A stretch of DNA of 64,000 nucleotides from contig CAZOWL010000003.1 of NCBI GenBank assembly GCA_964583605.1, forward strand, positions 33,278-97,277. The letters are read 5' to 3'. Origin of the DNA: CAZOWL01 sp964583605. GTDB taxonomy: Bacteria; Pseudomonadota; Gammaproteobacteria; Chromatiales; Chromatiaceae. Below the pieces are notes generated by a model. That model was not told the DNA's origin, ran no database searches, and saw only the letters and a list, made by a program, of their open reading frames with translations. A program made the position numbers and the translations under genes. Positions 51,751-60,167 of the stretch are shown here, one piece after another; within the stretch, counting starts at the first letter, position 1, and each line of letters begins with the position of its first letter.

Positions 51751-53514
51751 CTACCGGAGGCCAGAGCATTCGAGAAAGATCCGCCGCGCGCAGGCCGCGC
51801 AGCGATCCTTGTCGAGCTTCTGGTAGATCGCCCGGATCGCCGCCTCTCTGGTCTGAAACACGTTCCTCGGCCCGATTGCATCCAAGCTGCCGTCGCGCTC
51901 GAGGGCATCCCAGAGTCCCTGCTTGACATTGACCAGATAGAGGCCGCCACCTGCGGCGCGTCGACGCTCCGCCTCGCGGACCAGCGTCTGAGCGCCCTGA
52001 AGATCGACGAAATTGATCCCGTCGGCAATCACTGCGAGGTGCTTCTGTTCGGGGTGCTTTGCGCGCCACCGGTCGAAGGCCTCCTCAACATGATTCACCG
52101 AGCCAAAGTAGAGGGAGCCGTCGATGCGCAGCAGGTGCAGCTGCGGGCACTGGGCTACCTCAGTACCGCTCGAGAAGGCACGCTTGGGCAGCCGCGGATC
52201 CGGGGCCAGCGTCACCAGGCGTGGCTTGGAGGTGCGCTCCAGGTAGAGGACCAAGGACAGGAGCACGCCGGCAAAGATGGCGAGCTCGAGCTCGAGGAGC
52301 AGGGTCGCGAAGAAGGTCACCGTGAGAATCGCTGTCTCACGCCTAGAGGCGTGCAGGATGTGGCCAATCTCCTTAAAGTCGATCAGCCCCCAAGCAACCA
52401 GAAACAGGATGCCGGCCATTGCCGCCGTCGGCAGGTAGGCGGCAAGCGGCGCGACCAACAGCACGATCATCATCAGCAGCAACGCCGCGAGTACGGCCGC
52501 GAGTGGCGTCCGCGCCCCGGCGGCGAAATTGATGCCACTGCGATTGAAGGAGCCAGTGGCGACATAGCCCGAAAAGAAGGACCCTGCGATATTGGAAAGC
52601 CCCTGGCCGATGAACTCCTGATTGCCGTCGATGCGGTAGCCACCACGGGCGGCCAGCGCCCGGCCGATCGAGACCGCCTCGGTCAGCGCAAACAGGGTCA
52701 CCGCCAGCGCCGCCGGGGCCAGGTCCCGGATGTGATCCAACGTCAACGACGGCGCCGAGAGTGGCGGCAGGCTGGCGGGAAGGGGGCCGACGGTCACAAT
52801 GCCGGTGCGCTCGGGGCCGAGCCAAGTATCGAGCCCCAGTGCCAGCAGGCTGCCACCGACCATGGCCGCGATCATGTAGGGGAACTGCGGCAACCAGCGC
52901 TTCACGGCGAGGCCGATCACCAGAGTCCCAACGGCCACGGCCGTTGCACTCGGGTTGATCTCGGGCAGGTGCCTTGCAAGCTCGATCAGGATCTGGTGGA
53001 AATGCCCCCCACTGTCCATCTCGAGCCCAAAGAAGTGCTTGAGCTGCTTGGCCGCGATCAAGAGCGCCGCCCCGGCCGTGAAGCCAACGACGACCGAATG
53101 AGAGATGAAGTTGACCAAGGCCCCCATGCGCGCGATTCCAAGGGCCAGCTCGAGCACGCCGACCATGAAGGTCAAGGTCAAGGCCAGCGTCACGTAATCT
53201 GGCGTGCCGGGGACAGCCAGCACCGAGAGAGACGAGAATAGGACCACCGACGCCGCCGTCGTCGGCCCGGACACCAGATGGCGCGACGAGCCGAACAGCG
53301 CCGCAACGATGGCCGGCACCATCCCTGCGTACAGCCCGTATTGAGGCGGCATGCCGGCGATGGTGGCAAATGCCACGCCCTGAGGCAGCACGATGATGGC
53401 CCCAGTGAGGGCGGCTATGAGATCGGCTCGCAGCTCGCGGCGACCAACGGCCGGCATCCACGCCAGGAATGGGAGGACGCTGGCCCAGCACCGCGGGATC
53501 GGCATGGGGGTCAT
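51751..53514 (-). CDS. SulP-family anion transporter with STAS domain
   Basis: 587 aa. An N-terminal 14-helix SLC26/SulP unit starts with RADLIAALTGAIIVLPQGVA and ATIAGMPPQYGLYAGMVPAI, followed by GPTTAASVVLFSSLSVLAVP and the SNIAGSFFSGYVATGSFNRS block. A cytoplasmic STAS domain (about 450-560) ends it, with LHLLRIDGSLYFGSVNHVEE and DGINFVDLQGAQTLVRE. Bacterial SulP proteins carry sulfate, bicarbonate, fumarate or other anions, usually with Na+ or H+. In a sulfur-oxidising phototroph, sulfate or bicarbonate are both plausible. No carbonic anhydrase gene is adjacent, so the substrate is open. Confidence 0.93.
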   Translation of the reverse strand: MTPMPIPRCWASVLPFLAWMPAVGRRELRADLIAALTGAIIVLPQGVAFATIAGMPPQYGLYAGMVPAIVAALFGSSRHLVSGPTTAASVVLFSSLSVLAVPGTPDYVTLALTLTFMVGVLELALGIARMGALVNFISHSVVVGFTAGAALLIAAKQLKHFFGLEMDSGGHFHQILIELARHLPEINPSATAVAVGTLVIGLAVKRWLPQFPYMIAAMVGGSLLALGLDTWLGPERTGIVTVGPLPASLPPLSAPSLTLDHIRDLAPAALAVTLFALTEAVSIGRALAARGGYRIDGNQEFIGQGLSNIAGSFFSGYVATGSFNRSGINFAAGARTPLAAVLAALLLMMIVLLVAPLAAYLPTAAMAGILFLVAWGLIDFKEIGHILHASRRETAILTVTFFATLLLELELAIFAGVLLSLVLYLERTSKPRLVTLAPDPRLPKRAFSSGTEVAQCPQLHLLRIDGSLYFGSVNHVEEAFDRWRAKHPEQKHLAVIADGINFVDLQGAQTLVREAERRRAAGGGLYLVNVKQGLWDALERDGSLDAIGPRNVFQTREAAIRAIYQKLDKDRCAACARRIFLECSGLR

Positions 53515-53546
53515 CGATGAGAGCTCTCAAGAAGATCCGAAGCGTA

Positions 53547-54749
53547 TTATAGTTTCGGCTCATCAGCCGTCGCGATCGAAAACGGCTGAATGTCCTGGCG
53601 GGGGGCGAGGATCTTGGCATAGAAGGCGAGCATCCGATCGGCAAGCACCGGGGCCGAATACTCCGAGGCATAGCTGTGGGCCGCTTGGCTCAACTGTCGG
53701 CGCAGCTCGACATCCCGCAACAGCCTGACCACCTTTCCAGCGAACTGGTCTTCGTCCTCGTCAGCGATCAGGCTGCCACGGCCCTCGATCAATACCTCCC
53801 GCGTCCCCATCACGGCGGTCGACACCACGGGCAGACCGAGGGCCAAGGCCTCGAGGACGACAAGCCCTTGGGTCTCGGTGCGAGAGGCAAAGACAAAGAC
53901 ATCACCGGCGCTGTAACAGTCCTCGAGCGGCCCGCCGCGGTCAACATAGCCGACGAACAACACGTTCCGAGTCAGGCCGAGCTGTTCGGCAAGGGCCTGC
54001 AACGGTCGACGCGCCGGGCCCTCGCCGGCAAACAAGAGGAGCACGTCCGGAATGCTCGCCTTCACGACGGCGAGCATGCGCAACAGGAAGTCGATGTTCT
54101 TCTCGAAGGCGATGCGCCCGACATGCAGCAAGACCGGCCGCTCGGGGGGGATCTTATAGCGCCGGCGAAATGCCACGCCATCACCGCGGCGAAACCGATC
54201 GAGCTCGATGCCCGTAGGAATCACTTGGGCTGGTGTCTCGATCCCGTAGCCACGCAGGATCCGCAGCATCGCATGCGACGGGACGACGAGGCCGTCGACA
54301 TCGTGGCACTGGGCGATCGAGAACCGGCGTGCGGCATAGCGCAGCCAGGCCGGCGGGACAAAGGTGACGTACTTGTCGAGGTACTGCTCGAAAAAGGTAT
54401 GATAGCTCGCGATCTTGGGCACGCCGAGGCGACTGGCGAGCGCGAGGCCGGCGTAATGGGCCACAAAAGGTGTCTGGATATGGACGAGATCGAAGCCCTG
54501 CTCGATGAGACTTGGTCGTCGGCGCCGAATGTCGGTGATCCGCATCATGCGATCTTCGGGATCGACGAACAGGTATCGCGACGGGATGCGCAAGATCTCG
54601 AAGGGCTCGATCACTTCGCGACCGTAGTCCGGTGCGATGAGGGCGACGTCGTGCCCCTTGGCGACGAGCTCGCGGGCGAAGGTCTGAATGGAGGTTGAGA
54701 CCCCGTTGACGCGCGGGAAGTAGACGTCAGAGATCATCAACACTCGCAT
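53547..54749 (-). CDS. Glycosyltransferase family 4, lipid-glycosyltransferase-like
   Basis: 400 aa GT-B enzyme. The N-terminal MRVLMISDVYFPRVNGVSTS and the acceptor-side helix FDLVHIQTPFVAHYAGL place it near PimB, the monoglucosyldiacylglycerol synthases and similar GT4 members that glycosylate lipids at the membrane. The donor block is VFVFASRTETQGLVVLEALA (E-x7-E), preceded by LLHVGRIAFEKNIDFLLRML. The ATG at 54749 was preferred to a GTG two codons earlier. It is divergent from a small secreted protein gene with only 80 bp between them. The exact sugar and acceptor cannot be read from sequence. Confidence 0.9.
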   Translation of the reverse strand: MRVLMISDVYFPRVNGVSTSIQTFARELVAKGHDVALIAPDYGREVIEPFEILRIPSRYLFVDPEDRMMRITDIRRRRPSLIEQGFDLVHIQTPFVAHYAGLALASRLGVPKIASYHTFFEQYLDKYVTFVPPAWLRYAARRFSIAQCHDVDGLVVPSHAMLRILRGYGIETPAQVIPTGIELDRFRRGDGVAFRRRYKIPPERPVLLHVGRIAFEKNIDFLLRMLAVVKASIPDVLLLFAGEGPARRPLQALAEQLGLTRNVLFVGYVDRGGPLEDCYSAGDVFVFASRTETQGLVVLEALALGLPVVSTAVMGTREVLIEGRGSLIADEDEDQFAGKVVRLLRDVELRRQLSQAAHSYASEYSAPVLADRMLAFYAKILAPRQDIQPFSIATADEPKL

Positions 54750-54829
54750 CGGCACTACTCAGCTCTGGCAAATCGTCAGATGCTAACGGACGGTCACCGC
54801 CCGCAGTATGAACGTATGGTTACACAAAA

Positions 54830-55192
54830 ATGGTCCGCTTGCTGACTAAGCTCCTTTGCGTTTGCCTCCTGAGCGCACCGCACGCGTGGGCGGCGGATCC
54901 GGCTCCGATGCTGTGGGGCTACGGCGTCAAGCGGTGTAAGCAGTTCCTCGATGCGGCGGCTGCGCTTGACCCTGCCGGCGAGGCCGATGGCGCGGAGTAC
55001 CGGCGTTACGAGGAGTGGCTGGCCGGCTTCGTCTCGGGGTTGAGCCTGGCGACTGGACAGGACATCCTGCGCGGCGCGGAGATCAGCGCCGCGATGGGGC
55101 GCATTGAGGCGGATTGTCGCGGCAAGCCGCAGAGCGATTTCTTCAACGCCGCGATGGACTTCGTTCGATTGATGCTGCAGCTGGAGCGGTAA
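54830..55192 (+). CDS. Secreted protein, Rap1a/Tai-like fold
   Basis: 120 aa with a signal peptide ending near WAA (residue 21). The mature part, YGVKRCKQFLDAA and YEEWLAGFVSGLSLATGQDI and IEADCRGKPQSDFFNAAMDF, has one conserved cysteine pair (C36 and C97) and the W-x2-G-x-x-S-G motif. It is reminiscent of the Rap1a/Tai immunity-protein fold (family pattern WLxGFxSGYN ... xxDNYCRxNPLxxxxxA). In other genomes such proteins protect against secreted amidase effectors; many are orphan, and no type VI effector gene is nearby. The start ATG is in a short gap shared with the divergent GT4 gene. Confidence 0.68.
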   Translation: MVRLLTKLLCVCLLSAPHAWAADPAPMLWGYGVKRCKQFLDAAAALDPAGEADGAEYRRYEEWLAGFVSGLSLATGQDILRGAEISAAMGRIEADCRGKPQSDFFNAAMDFVRLMLQLER

Positions 55193-55445
55193 CCACCGCG
55201 GTACAGGGCGTCGGGCAATCACGCTCGGTGAAGGCCCTGATCGCCCCAACCGGGCGACACCTCCCTGTGTCACGCCGACCTCTGGACGATGCGATCAAAG
55301 GCGCGCGCAGCGCGCTGCGCCTCTCCCACCCCCGTCGTCGGAGGCGGCTTGGGAGCGGAAACGGTCACGGCGGGGCACATCCTCTCAGTATGTGCGGGCG
55401 GCGCACCGCCATGGTCGTTAGCGGACCGCTCCATGCGCATCTTGG

Positions 55446-55892
55446 TTACTTGTACGCCCCTACACCGCAGAAGAAGCCTTCATCATTTGTAGCGATATAG
55501 CTGGTTTTCGGCTTGACCTCATCGGTGCCGGGATAAGGCCAGTTGTAATCGACCCAGCCCGCACCCGAATCCTTCGCGACGGCGATCATGTCCTGAAACA
55601 GCAAGTCCCCGTACTTATTGAAATCGTAAAGGTTCTTACCGACCAGGTCGGGCTTGACGGCGTGTGACAGCATTACGCCATCCATATCCATGCAGAAGAC
55701 ATACAGGTCTTTCTCCTGGAAGCCGCCGTCCGGATCGGCAAAGACCTCGAACGCCTTCTCGCTGCCCATCTCGTTGACGGCGGCTTGGGCCTTTTCGCTC
55801 AACGCCTTGGCCTCTTCCGGCGTGGCCATCTCGTCGGCCAATACAGGCGCCATCAGGGCGCCGGCCAGGATTCCGATAAGGATCTGCTTCAT
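55446..55892 (-). CDS. Secreted single-Cache-domain protein
   Basis: 148 aa: a signal peptide (MKQILIGILAGALMAPVLA) and one stand-alone sCache_2-type domain. DLYVFCMDMDGVMLSHAVKP and LVGKNLYDFNKYGDLLFQDM form the ligand-facing strands, and GAGWVDYNWPYPGTDEVKPK and SYIATNDEGFFCGVGAYK the end. Such domains usually sense small carboxylates when fused to chemoreceptors or kinases; here it is free, so it may be a periplasmic binding protein or partner of an unknown receptor. ATG 55892 has AGGAGAAA 4-6 bp upstream. No receptor gene is adjacent. Confidence 0.87.
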   Translation of the reverse strand: MKQILIGILAGALMAPVLADEMATPEEAKALSEKAQAAVNEMGSEKAFEVFADPDGGFQEKDLYVFCMDMDGVMLSHAVKPDLVGKNLYDFNKYGDLLFQDMIAVAKDSGAGWVDYNWPYPGTDEVKPKTSYIATNDEGFFCGVGAYK

Positions 55893-56084
55893 CTCTTTCT
55901 CCTCGAGGCTATTGTGGTTGGGAGTGCAGACAGTAGTACAAGTCTCGCTCGTGGTCCATCTCACCGAGCCCGTGTCGGCAGGTCGCACAAGGACGGCTGG
56001 GCAACACCACGGCGGTTGCCGCGCGACAAGCACCCAACGCCCACTGACCGGGCACGAGCAGTGAGGACGCGGTCCGCGCCGCGG

Positions 56085-56366
56085 TCAATTCGGGACCTGC
56101 GACGGGCTCGACCCCGCCAGCTTCAATATCCGACCGACCAGATCGCGGAGCTCAGAATCGGCCGGCACGGCCTGCTGCATCAGCCAGCCATGGAGAATCT
56201 GATCAGGATGGCCGAGCAGCCTCTCGAAGACCTGCTGGCCCGCGGCGTCCAAATCGGCGTAGCCGCGCTCGACGAAGTCGTTGAGCAACAGATCGAGCTC
56301 CAGCATGCCGCGGCGGCATTGCCAACGCAGCCGCCGCCGCTCGGCATCTTCGCCATCTGTGCTCAT
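56085..56366 (-). CDS. sdhE: Succinate dehydrogenase assembly factor SdhE
   Basis: 93 aa, DUF339/SdhE family, which helps attach FAD covalently to SdhA. RRLRWQCRRGMLELDLLLND carries the conserved RGMLELD motif (the RGxxE of the family). The start ATG 56366 overlaps the sdhB stop by 4 bp; a longer frame to 56465 runs inside sdhB and is discarded. Position directly after sdhCDAB is usual in gammaproteobacteria. Confidence 0.92.
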   Translation of the reverse strand: MSTDGEDAERRRLRWQCRRGMLELDLLLNDFVERGYADLDAAGQQVFERLLGHPDQILHGWLMQQAVPADSELRDLVGRILKLAGSSPSQVPN

Positions 56367-57055
56367 ACCCCTTTCTCGAGCATCAGCTCCTTGATCCTGC
56401 CGATCGCGCGGGTCGGGTTCAGGCCCTTCGGACAGACCTCCACACAGTGCATGATCGAGTGGCAACGGAACAGCTTATAGGGCCCTTCCAGCGCATCGAG
56501 GCGTGCCTCCGTGGCCTGATCGCGGCTGTCGGTCAGAAAACGCCAGGCCTGCAGCAGGGCGGCGGGGCCATGGAAACGCTCGGGATTCCACCAGAAGGAT
56601 GGGCAGGCGGTCGAGCAGCACGCACAGAGGATACACTCATAGAGCCCGTCGAGCCGCTCGCGCTCGGCCGGCGACTGCCGGATCTCGGCCTCCGGCAGCG
56701 GGCCATCGCGCACCAAATAAGGCTTGACATTGCGGTACTGCTCGTAGAACTGGCTCAGGTCGACGACGAGATCGCGAATCACCGGCCGCCCAGGCAAGGG
56801 CCGGACTTCAATCGGCTCCTTGAGCTCGGCTAGTGGCGTGATGCAGGCGAGCCGATTACGTCCATTGACATTCACTCCGTCCGAGCCGCAGACGCCCTCG
56901 CCGCAGGAGTGGCGAAAGGTGAAGCTCTCGTCTTGTTGTTTTATGTCAAGCAACGCCTCGCGCAGCATCATGCCCGGGGTCGGAGTGACCTCGAATGCCT
57001 GCATAGAGGGACGCCTGTCGGTCTCCGGATTGAAGCGATAGACGCGCAGTTTCAT
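56363..57055 (-). CDS. sdhB: Succinate dehydrogenase iron-sulfur subunit SdhB
   Basis: 230 aa subunit carrying three Fe-S clusters that link FAD to quinone. The [2Fe-2S] ligands are in FRHSCGEGVCGSDGVNVNG, with ACITPL after it; the [4Fe-4S] and [3Fe-4S] ligands are in ECILCACCSTACPSFWW and CHSIMHCVEVCPKGLNP. The start ATG is 13 bp after the sdhA stop and the stop overlaps sdhE by 4 bp. Standard length, no missing ligand. Confidence 0.96.
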   Translation of the reverse strand: MKLRVYRFNPETDRRPSMQAFEVTPTPGMMLREALLDIKQQDESFTFRHSCGEGVCGSDGVNVNGRNRLACITPLAELKEPIEVRPLPGRPVIRDLVVDLSQFYEQYRNVKPYLVRDGPLPEAEIRQSPAERERLDGLYECILCACCSTACPSFWWNPERFHGPAALLQAWRFLTDSRDQATEARLDALEGPYKLFRCHSIMHCVEVCPKGLNPTRAIGRIKELMLEKGV

Positions 57056-57068
57056 CAGGGCGATCTCA

Positions 57069-58832
57069 TCAGTAGACGCGCGCCTTGGGCGGAAAGCTCT
57101 CTACCGTCAGCGGCTTAGTGCGCACAGGCTTCGAGTCCATCCGGTCACCGTCGCGGAAATAGAGGCTGTGGCGCAGCCAGGCCTGGTCGTCACGCTCCGG
57201 AAAATCGATGCGTGAGTGCGCGCCGCGGCTCTCCTGGCGGTACAGCGCCGAGCGTAGCGTCGCCATCCCAACATCGATCAGATTATCGAGCTCTAAGGCC
57301 TCGATGCGGGCGGTGTTGAAGGTGCGGCTATAGTCGGCAAGCCGGGCGGCCTCGACCCGCTCGCGCAAGGCGGTAAGCTGCGCGACGCCCTCCGCCATGT
57401 TGTCTTCGGTACGGAAGACCCCGCAGTGGTCCTCCATCACTCTGCGCAGATCCCCCTTGACGCGATGCGCCGGCTCACCGTCGCCTTTGCGCTGCCAGTG
57501 CTCGAGCCGGGCCATTGCCGGGGCGATGACGCCTTCCGTCAACGGGCGGTGGTTCGGGTTCTCCTTGACATAGCGCAGGATATCCTGCCCGGCGGCACGA
57601 CCGAAGACGAGGATGTCGAGCAACGAGTTCCCACCGAGGCGATTGCCACCGTGCACCGAGACGCAGGCGCACTCACCGGCTGCATAGAGGCCCGGCACCG
57701 GCTCCTCGGGCCCGTGGCGGACTGGCGCGACGACGCGGGCGTGGCGATCGGTCGGGATGCCGCCCATCGCGTAGTGCGCCGTGGGAAAGACCGGGATCGG
57801 CTCGCGCGCCGGGTCGATGCCGACGAAGGTCCGGCAGATGTCGCTGATACCGGGTAGGCGTTGTGCAATCACCCCCCGACCGAGGTGGTCGAGCTTCAGC
57901 AGCACGTGATCCGCTTCTGGCCCGCAGCCGCGGCCCTCGCGCACCTCGGTGGCAATGGCACGACTGACCACGTCACGGCTGGCCAAATCCAGGGCGTGCG
58001 GGGCATAGCGCTCCATGAAGCGCTCGCCGTCGGCATTGACCAGGTAGCCGCCTTCGCCGCGCACCCCTTCGGTAATCAGCATACCCTTGCCAGCGACACC
58101 CGTCGGATGGAATTGGTAGAACTCCATATCCATCAGCGGCACACCGATGCGCAGCGCCATGGCCATCCCATCACCGGTGTTGATGAAGGCATTGGTCGTC
58201 GTGCGGAACACCTGGCCGTACCCGCCAGTTGCGATCAGTGTCGCCTTCGCGGCGATGACCAGCGGCTCGCCGGTCTCGATCTCGAGCACCAGCGCGCCGA
58301 CGACATAGCCATCGTCGTCGCGGAGCAGGTCGATGGCGAAGAACTCGTCGAAGAAATGGGTCCGTGCCCGAAGATTCTGCTGGTAGAGGGTATGGAGGAT
58401 GGCATGCCCGGTGCGGTCGGCGGCCGCGCAGGTGCGCGCCGCCTGTGCGCCACCGAAGTCCTGGCTCTGACCACCGAAGGCGCGCTGATAGATCCGTCCG
58501 TTGTCGAGCCGTGAGAAGGGCACGCCCGCATGCTCAAGCTCGTAGACGGTCGGGACAGCCTCACGGCACATGTACTCGATCGCATCCTGGTCGCCGAGGT
58601 AGTCCGAGCCCTTAACGGTATCGAACATGTGCCAGTGCCAATTATCGGGCAGTACATTCGCCAGCGCCGCATTCACACCGCCTTGCGCGGCGACGGTGTG
58701 CGACCGTGTCGGGAAGACCTTGGAGACGACGGCGACCCGGGCATCGGCCCCGGCCAGACGCAGCGCGGCATTGAGCCCCGCCCCGCCCGCGCCGAGGATC
58801 AGGGCATCGAAGTGACGTCTTGGAGTTGCCAT
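57069..58832 (-). CDS. sdhA: Succinate dehydrogenase flavoprotein subunit SdhA
   Basis: 587 aa FAD-binding catalytic subunit. The N-terminal nucleotide loop is ALILGAGGAGLNAALRLAGA; the histidine that bonds FAD is in SHTVAAQGGVNAAL; other blocks are HPTGVAGKGMLITEGVRGEG and AAGECACVSVHGGNRLGGNS, and the acid/base arginine region is near RLEHWQRKG. It lies 7 bp after sdhD and 13 bp before sdhB. It works in the TCA cycle, or in reverse as fumarate reductase; nothing here favours the reverse role. Confidence 0.96.
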   Translation of the reverse strand: MATPRRHFDALILGAGGAGLNAALRLAGADARVAVVSKVFPTRSHTVAAQGGVNAALANVLPDNWHWHMFDTVKGSDYLGDQDAIEYMCREAVPTVYELEHAGVPFSRLDNGRIYQRAFGGQSQDFGGAQAARTCAAADRTGHAILHTLYQQNLRARTHFFDEFFAIDLLRDDDGYVVGALVLEIETGEPLVIAAKATLIATGGYGQVFRTTTNAFINTGDGMAMALRIGVPLMDMEFYQFHPTGVAGKGMLITEGVRGEGGYLVNADGERFMERYAPHALDLASRDVVSRAIATEVREGRGCGPEADHVLLKLDHLGRGVIAQRLPGISDICRTFVGIDPAREPIPVFPTAHYAMGGIPTDRHARVVAPVRHGPEEPVPGLYAAGECACVSVHGGNRLGGNSLLDILVFGRAAGQDILRYVKENPNHRPLTEGVIAPAMARLEHWQRKGDGEPAHRVKGDLRRVMEDHCGVFRTEDNMAEGVAQLTALRERVEAARLADYSRTFNTARIEALELDNLIDVGMATLRSALYRQESRGAHSRIDFPERDDQAWLRHSLYFRDGDRMDSKPVRTKPLTVESFPPKARVY

Positions 58833-58839
58833 CTTCTCG

Positions 58840-59184
58840 TTATCCCTCCAGACCGACGAGGACTAGCGCCCGCAAGGCCCAGAGCCCGCAGGCGAGCAGC
58901 GTCAACGCCCCGACCGTGAGGAGCGCGGCGCGCAGTGGGAACGGCCGGACGTAGTCGATCAGGATGTTGCGCAGGCCGACCCAGGCATGCGCCAGTAGCA
59001 TCGGCACGCACAGCAGCCAGCCGAGATTGACCCATGGCTGGGCGACCCATTCACTCCACGTCTGATAGTCCGACGGGGGCGCCGCGACGAAATGCGCGAA
59101 GACATACAAAGAGAACGCACCGAGGTAGACGGCCGAGACGCGCTGCACAACCCACGCCTTGATCCCCGAAGCTTGCCGGCTCAC
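58840..59184 (-). CDS. sdhD: Succinate dehydrogenase membrane anchor SdhD
   Basis: 114 aa with three helices (WVVQRVSAVYLGAFSLYVFA; LGWLLCVPMLLAHAWVGLRN; AALLTVGALTLLACGLWALR). The haem-ligand histidine is in LLAHAWVGLRNILID, and the tyrosine-containing IDYVRP is also conserved. The start is the GTG at 59184, a GTGA overlap with the sdhC stop; the ATG at 59241 in the same frame would lie within sdhC. Confidence 0.9.
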   Translation of the reverse strand: MSRQASGIKAWVVQRVSAVYLGAFSLYVFAHFVAAPPSDYQTWSEWVAQPWVNLGWLLCVPMLLAHAWVGLRNILIDYVRPFPLRAALLTVGALTLLACGLWALRALVLVGLEG

Positions 59185-59555
59185 AGCCAAAATCCTGCGC
59201 CGAGAGCCAGTACCGCCACGGAGAGGCCGATAGCCGCCCACGCGCTTCGCCGCGCCGTCGTGCGCTCCAAGCCGACACCGAGATCAAGCAGCAGGTGGCG
59301 AGCTCCTGCAAACAGATGGTGCAAGAGAGACCAGGCGACTATCAGAAGCACCAGCTTCGCGAGCGGATGGCTCAGTACCGCAATGGCCGAATCGAATCCC
59401 GCCGGCCCTGAGAGGGAAAGACCGAGGAGCCAAACCCCCAGTGGCGTGGCAACCAACATGAGGAAGCCGCTCACGCGATGCAAAATCGACACGATACCCG
59501 TTGGCAGCAGTCTGATCCGCCAGAGGTCGAGAAAGACAGGTCGGCTCGAAGTCAT
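59181..59555 (-). CDS. sdhC: Succinate dehydrogenase cytochrome b556 subunit SdhC
   Basis: 124 aa, three helices, starting MTSSRPVFLDLWRIRLLPTG. IVSILHRVSGFLMLVATPLG carries the conserved SILHRVSG motif of the quinone site, and SLLHHLFAGARHLLLDLGVG the haem-ligand histidine. First gene of the five-gene operon; the ~90-bp region before it up to darP is less GC-rich and likely contains its promoter. Confidence 0.93.
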   Translation of the reverse strand: MTSSRPVFLDLWRIRLLPTGIVSILHRVSGFLMLVATPLGVWLLGLSLSGPAGFDSAIAVLSHPLAKLVLLIVAWSLLHHLFAGARHLLLDLGVGLERTTARRSAWAAIGLSVAVLALGAGFWL

Positions 59556-59645
59556 TCAGCGCTCATTCCACGTTGTGCGGCGCGAAAGAGTATCAGGGCG
59601 ATTATTAGCCAATCAATTCGCTTCGTCGTGGCCCTGGTCACAAGG

Positions 59646-60167
59646 CTACCGACCCTCCCCCGTCAGGCTCGAGCGGCGTGCCTCCTCGAGCAGGTCGCGT
59701 AGGCAGCGAAACAGCTGACGCGGCCCATCTGAGCGGCCGGCCTCACTGTCACGCCTTGCCGCCCGCAGAAGCTGCCGCAGACGCTGTCGATCCGCACCGG
59801 GGCAACGCTCGAGAAGCTCGGCCAGGGCGCTGTCGCCCTTATCCAGCAAGCGCGCGCGCCACCGCTCGACCTCTTGCTGTTGCGCCGCGGCAACGCGCTG
59901 GCGCTCGACCCTCTCGTCGACCAGGAGGTGCACCGCATGCTGATCCTCCCGCTCCAGCAGATTCGCGATCCGCTTGACTTGACGCGCGCGGGCGCGCCGG
60001 TCCCTGATCCGTGCGATCTCATCGAGCGCCGCCCAGGTCGCCGCGCTCAGGTCGAGATCCGCCAGCTCGGCACGCGGCATCTCGACAAGCCGCCCGGCCA
60101 GCTGCTGCAGCGCGAGATGCTGGCGCTTGCGCTCGCTCTTACTGGGCTCCTCTGGGGAGCGGCTCAA
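59646..60167 (-). CDS. darP: Ribosome-associated protein DarP (YjgA/DUF615)
   Basis: 173 aa, charged and helical. The conserved start is SKSERKRQHLALQQLAGRLV, and LSAATWAALDEIARIRDRRA then RQVKRIANLLEREDQHAVHL match the YjgA/DUF615 family, which helps late 50S subunit assembly. It starts with TTG in a TTGA overlap with the recJ stop, so the two genes are translationally coupled, an arrangement not usual in E. coli. Confidence 0.9.
   Translation of the reverse strand: MSRSPEEPSKSERKRQHLALQQLAGRLVEMPRAELADLDLSAATWAALDEIARIRDRRARARQVKRIANLLEREDQHAVHLLVDERVERQRVAAAQQQEVERWRARLLDKGDSALAELLERCPGADRQRLRQLLRAARRDSEAGRSDGPRQLFRCLRDLLEEARRSSLTGEGR

Noticed and set aside
52039..53241. 400-aa plus-strand open frame opposite the SulP gene
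   Set aside because: Gln/Arg/His-rich antisense shadow of a well-defined transporter.
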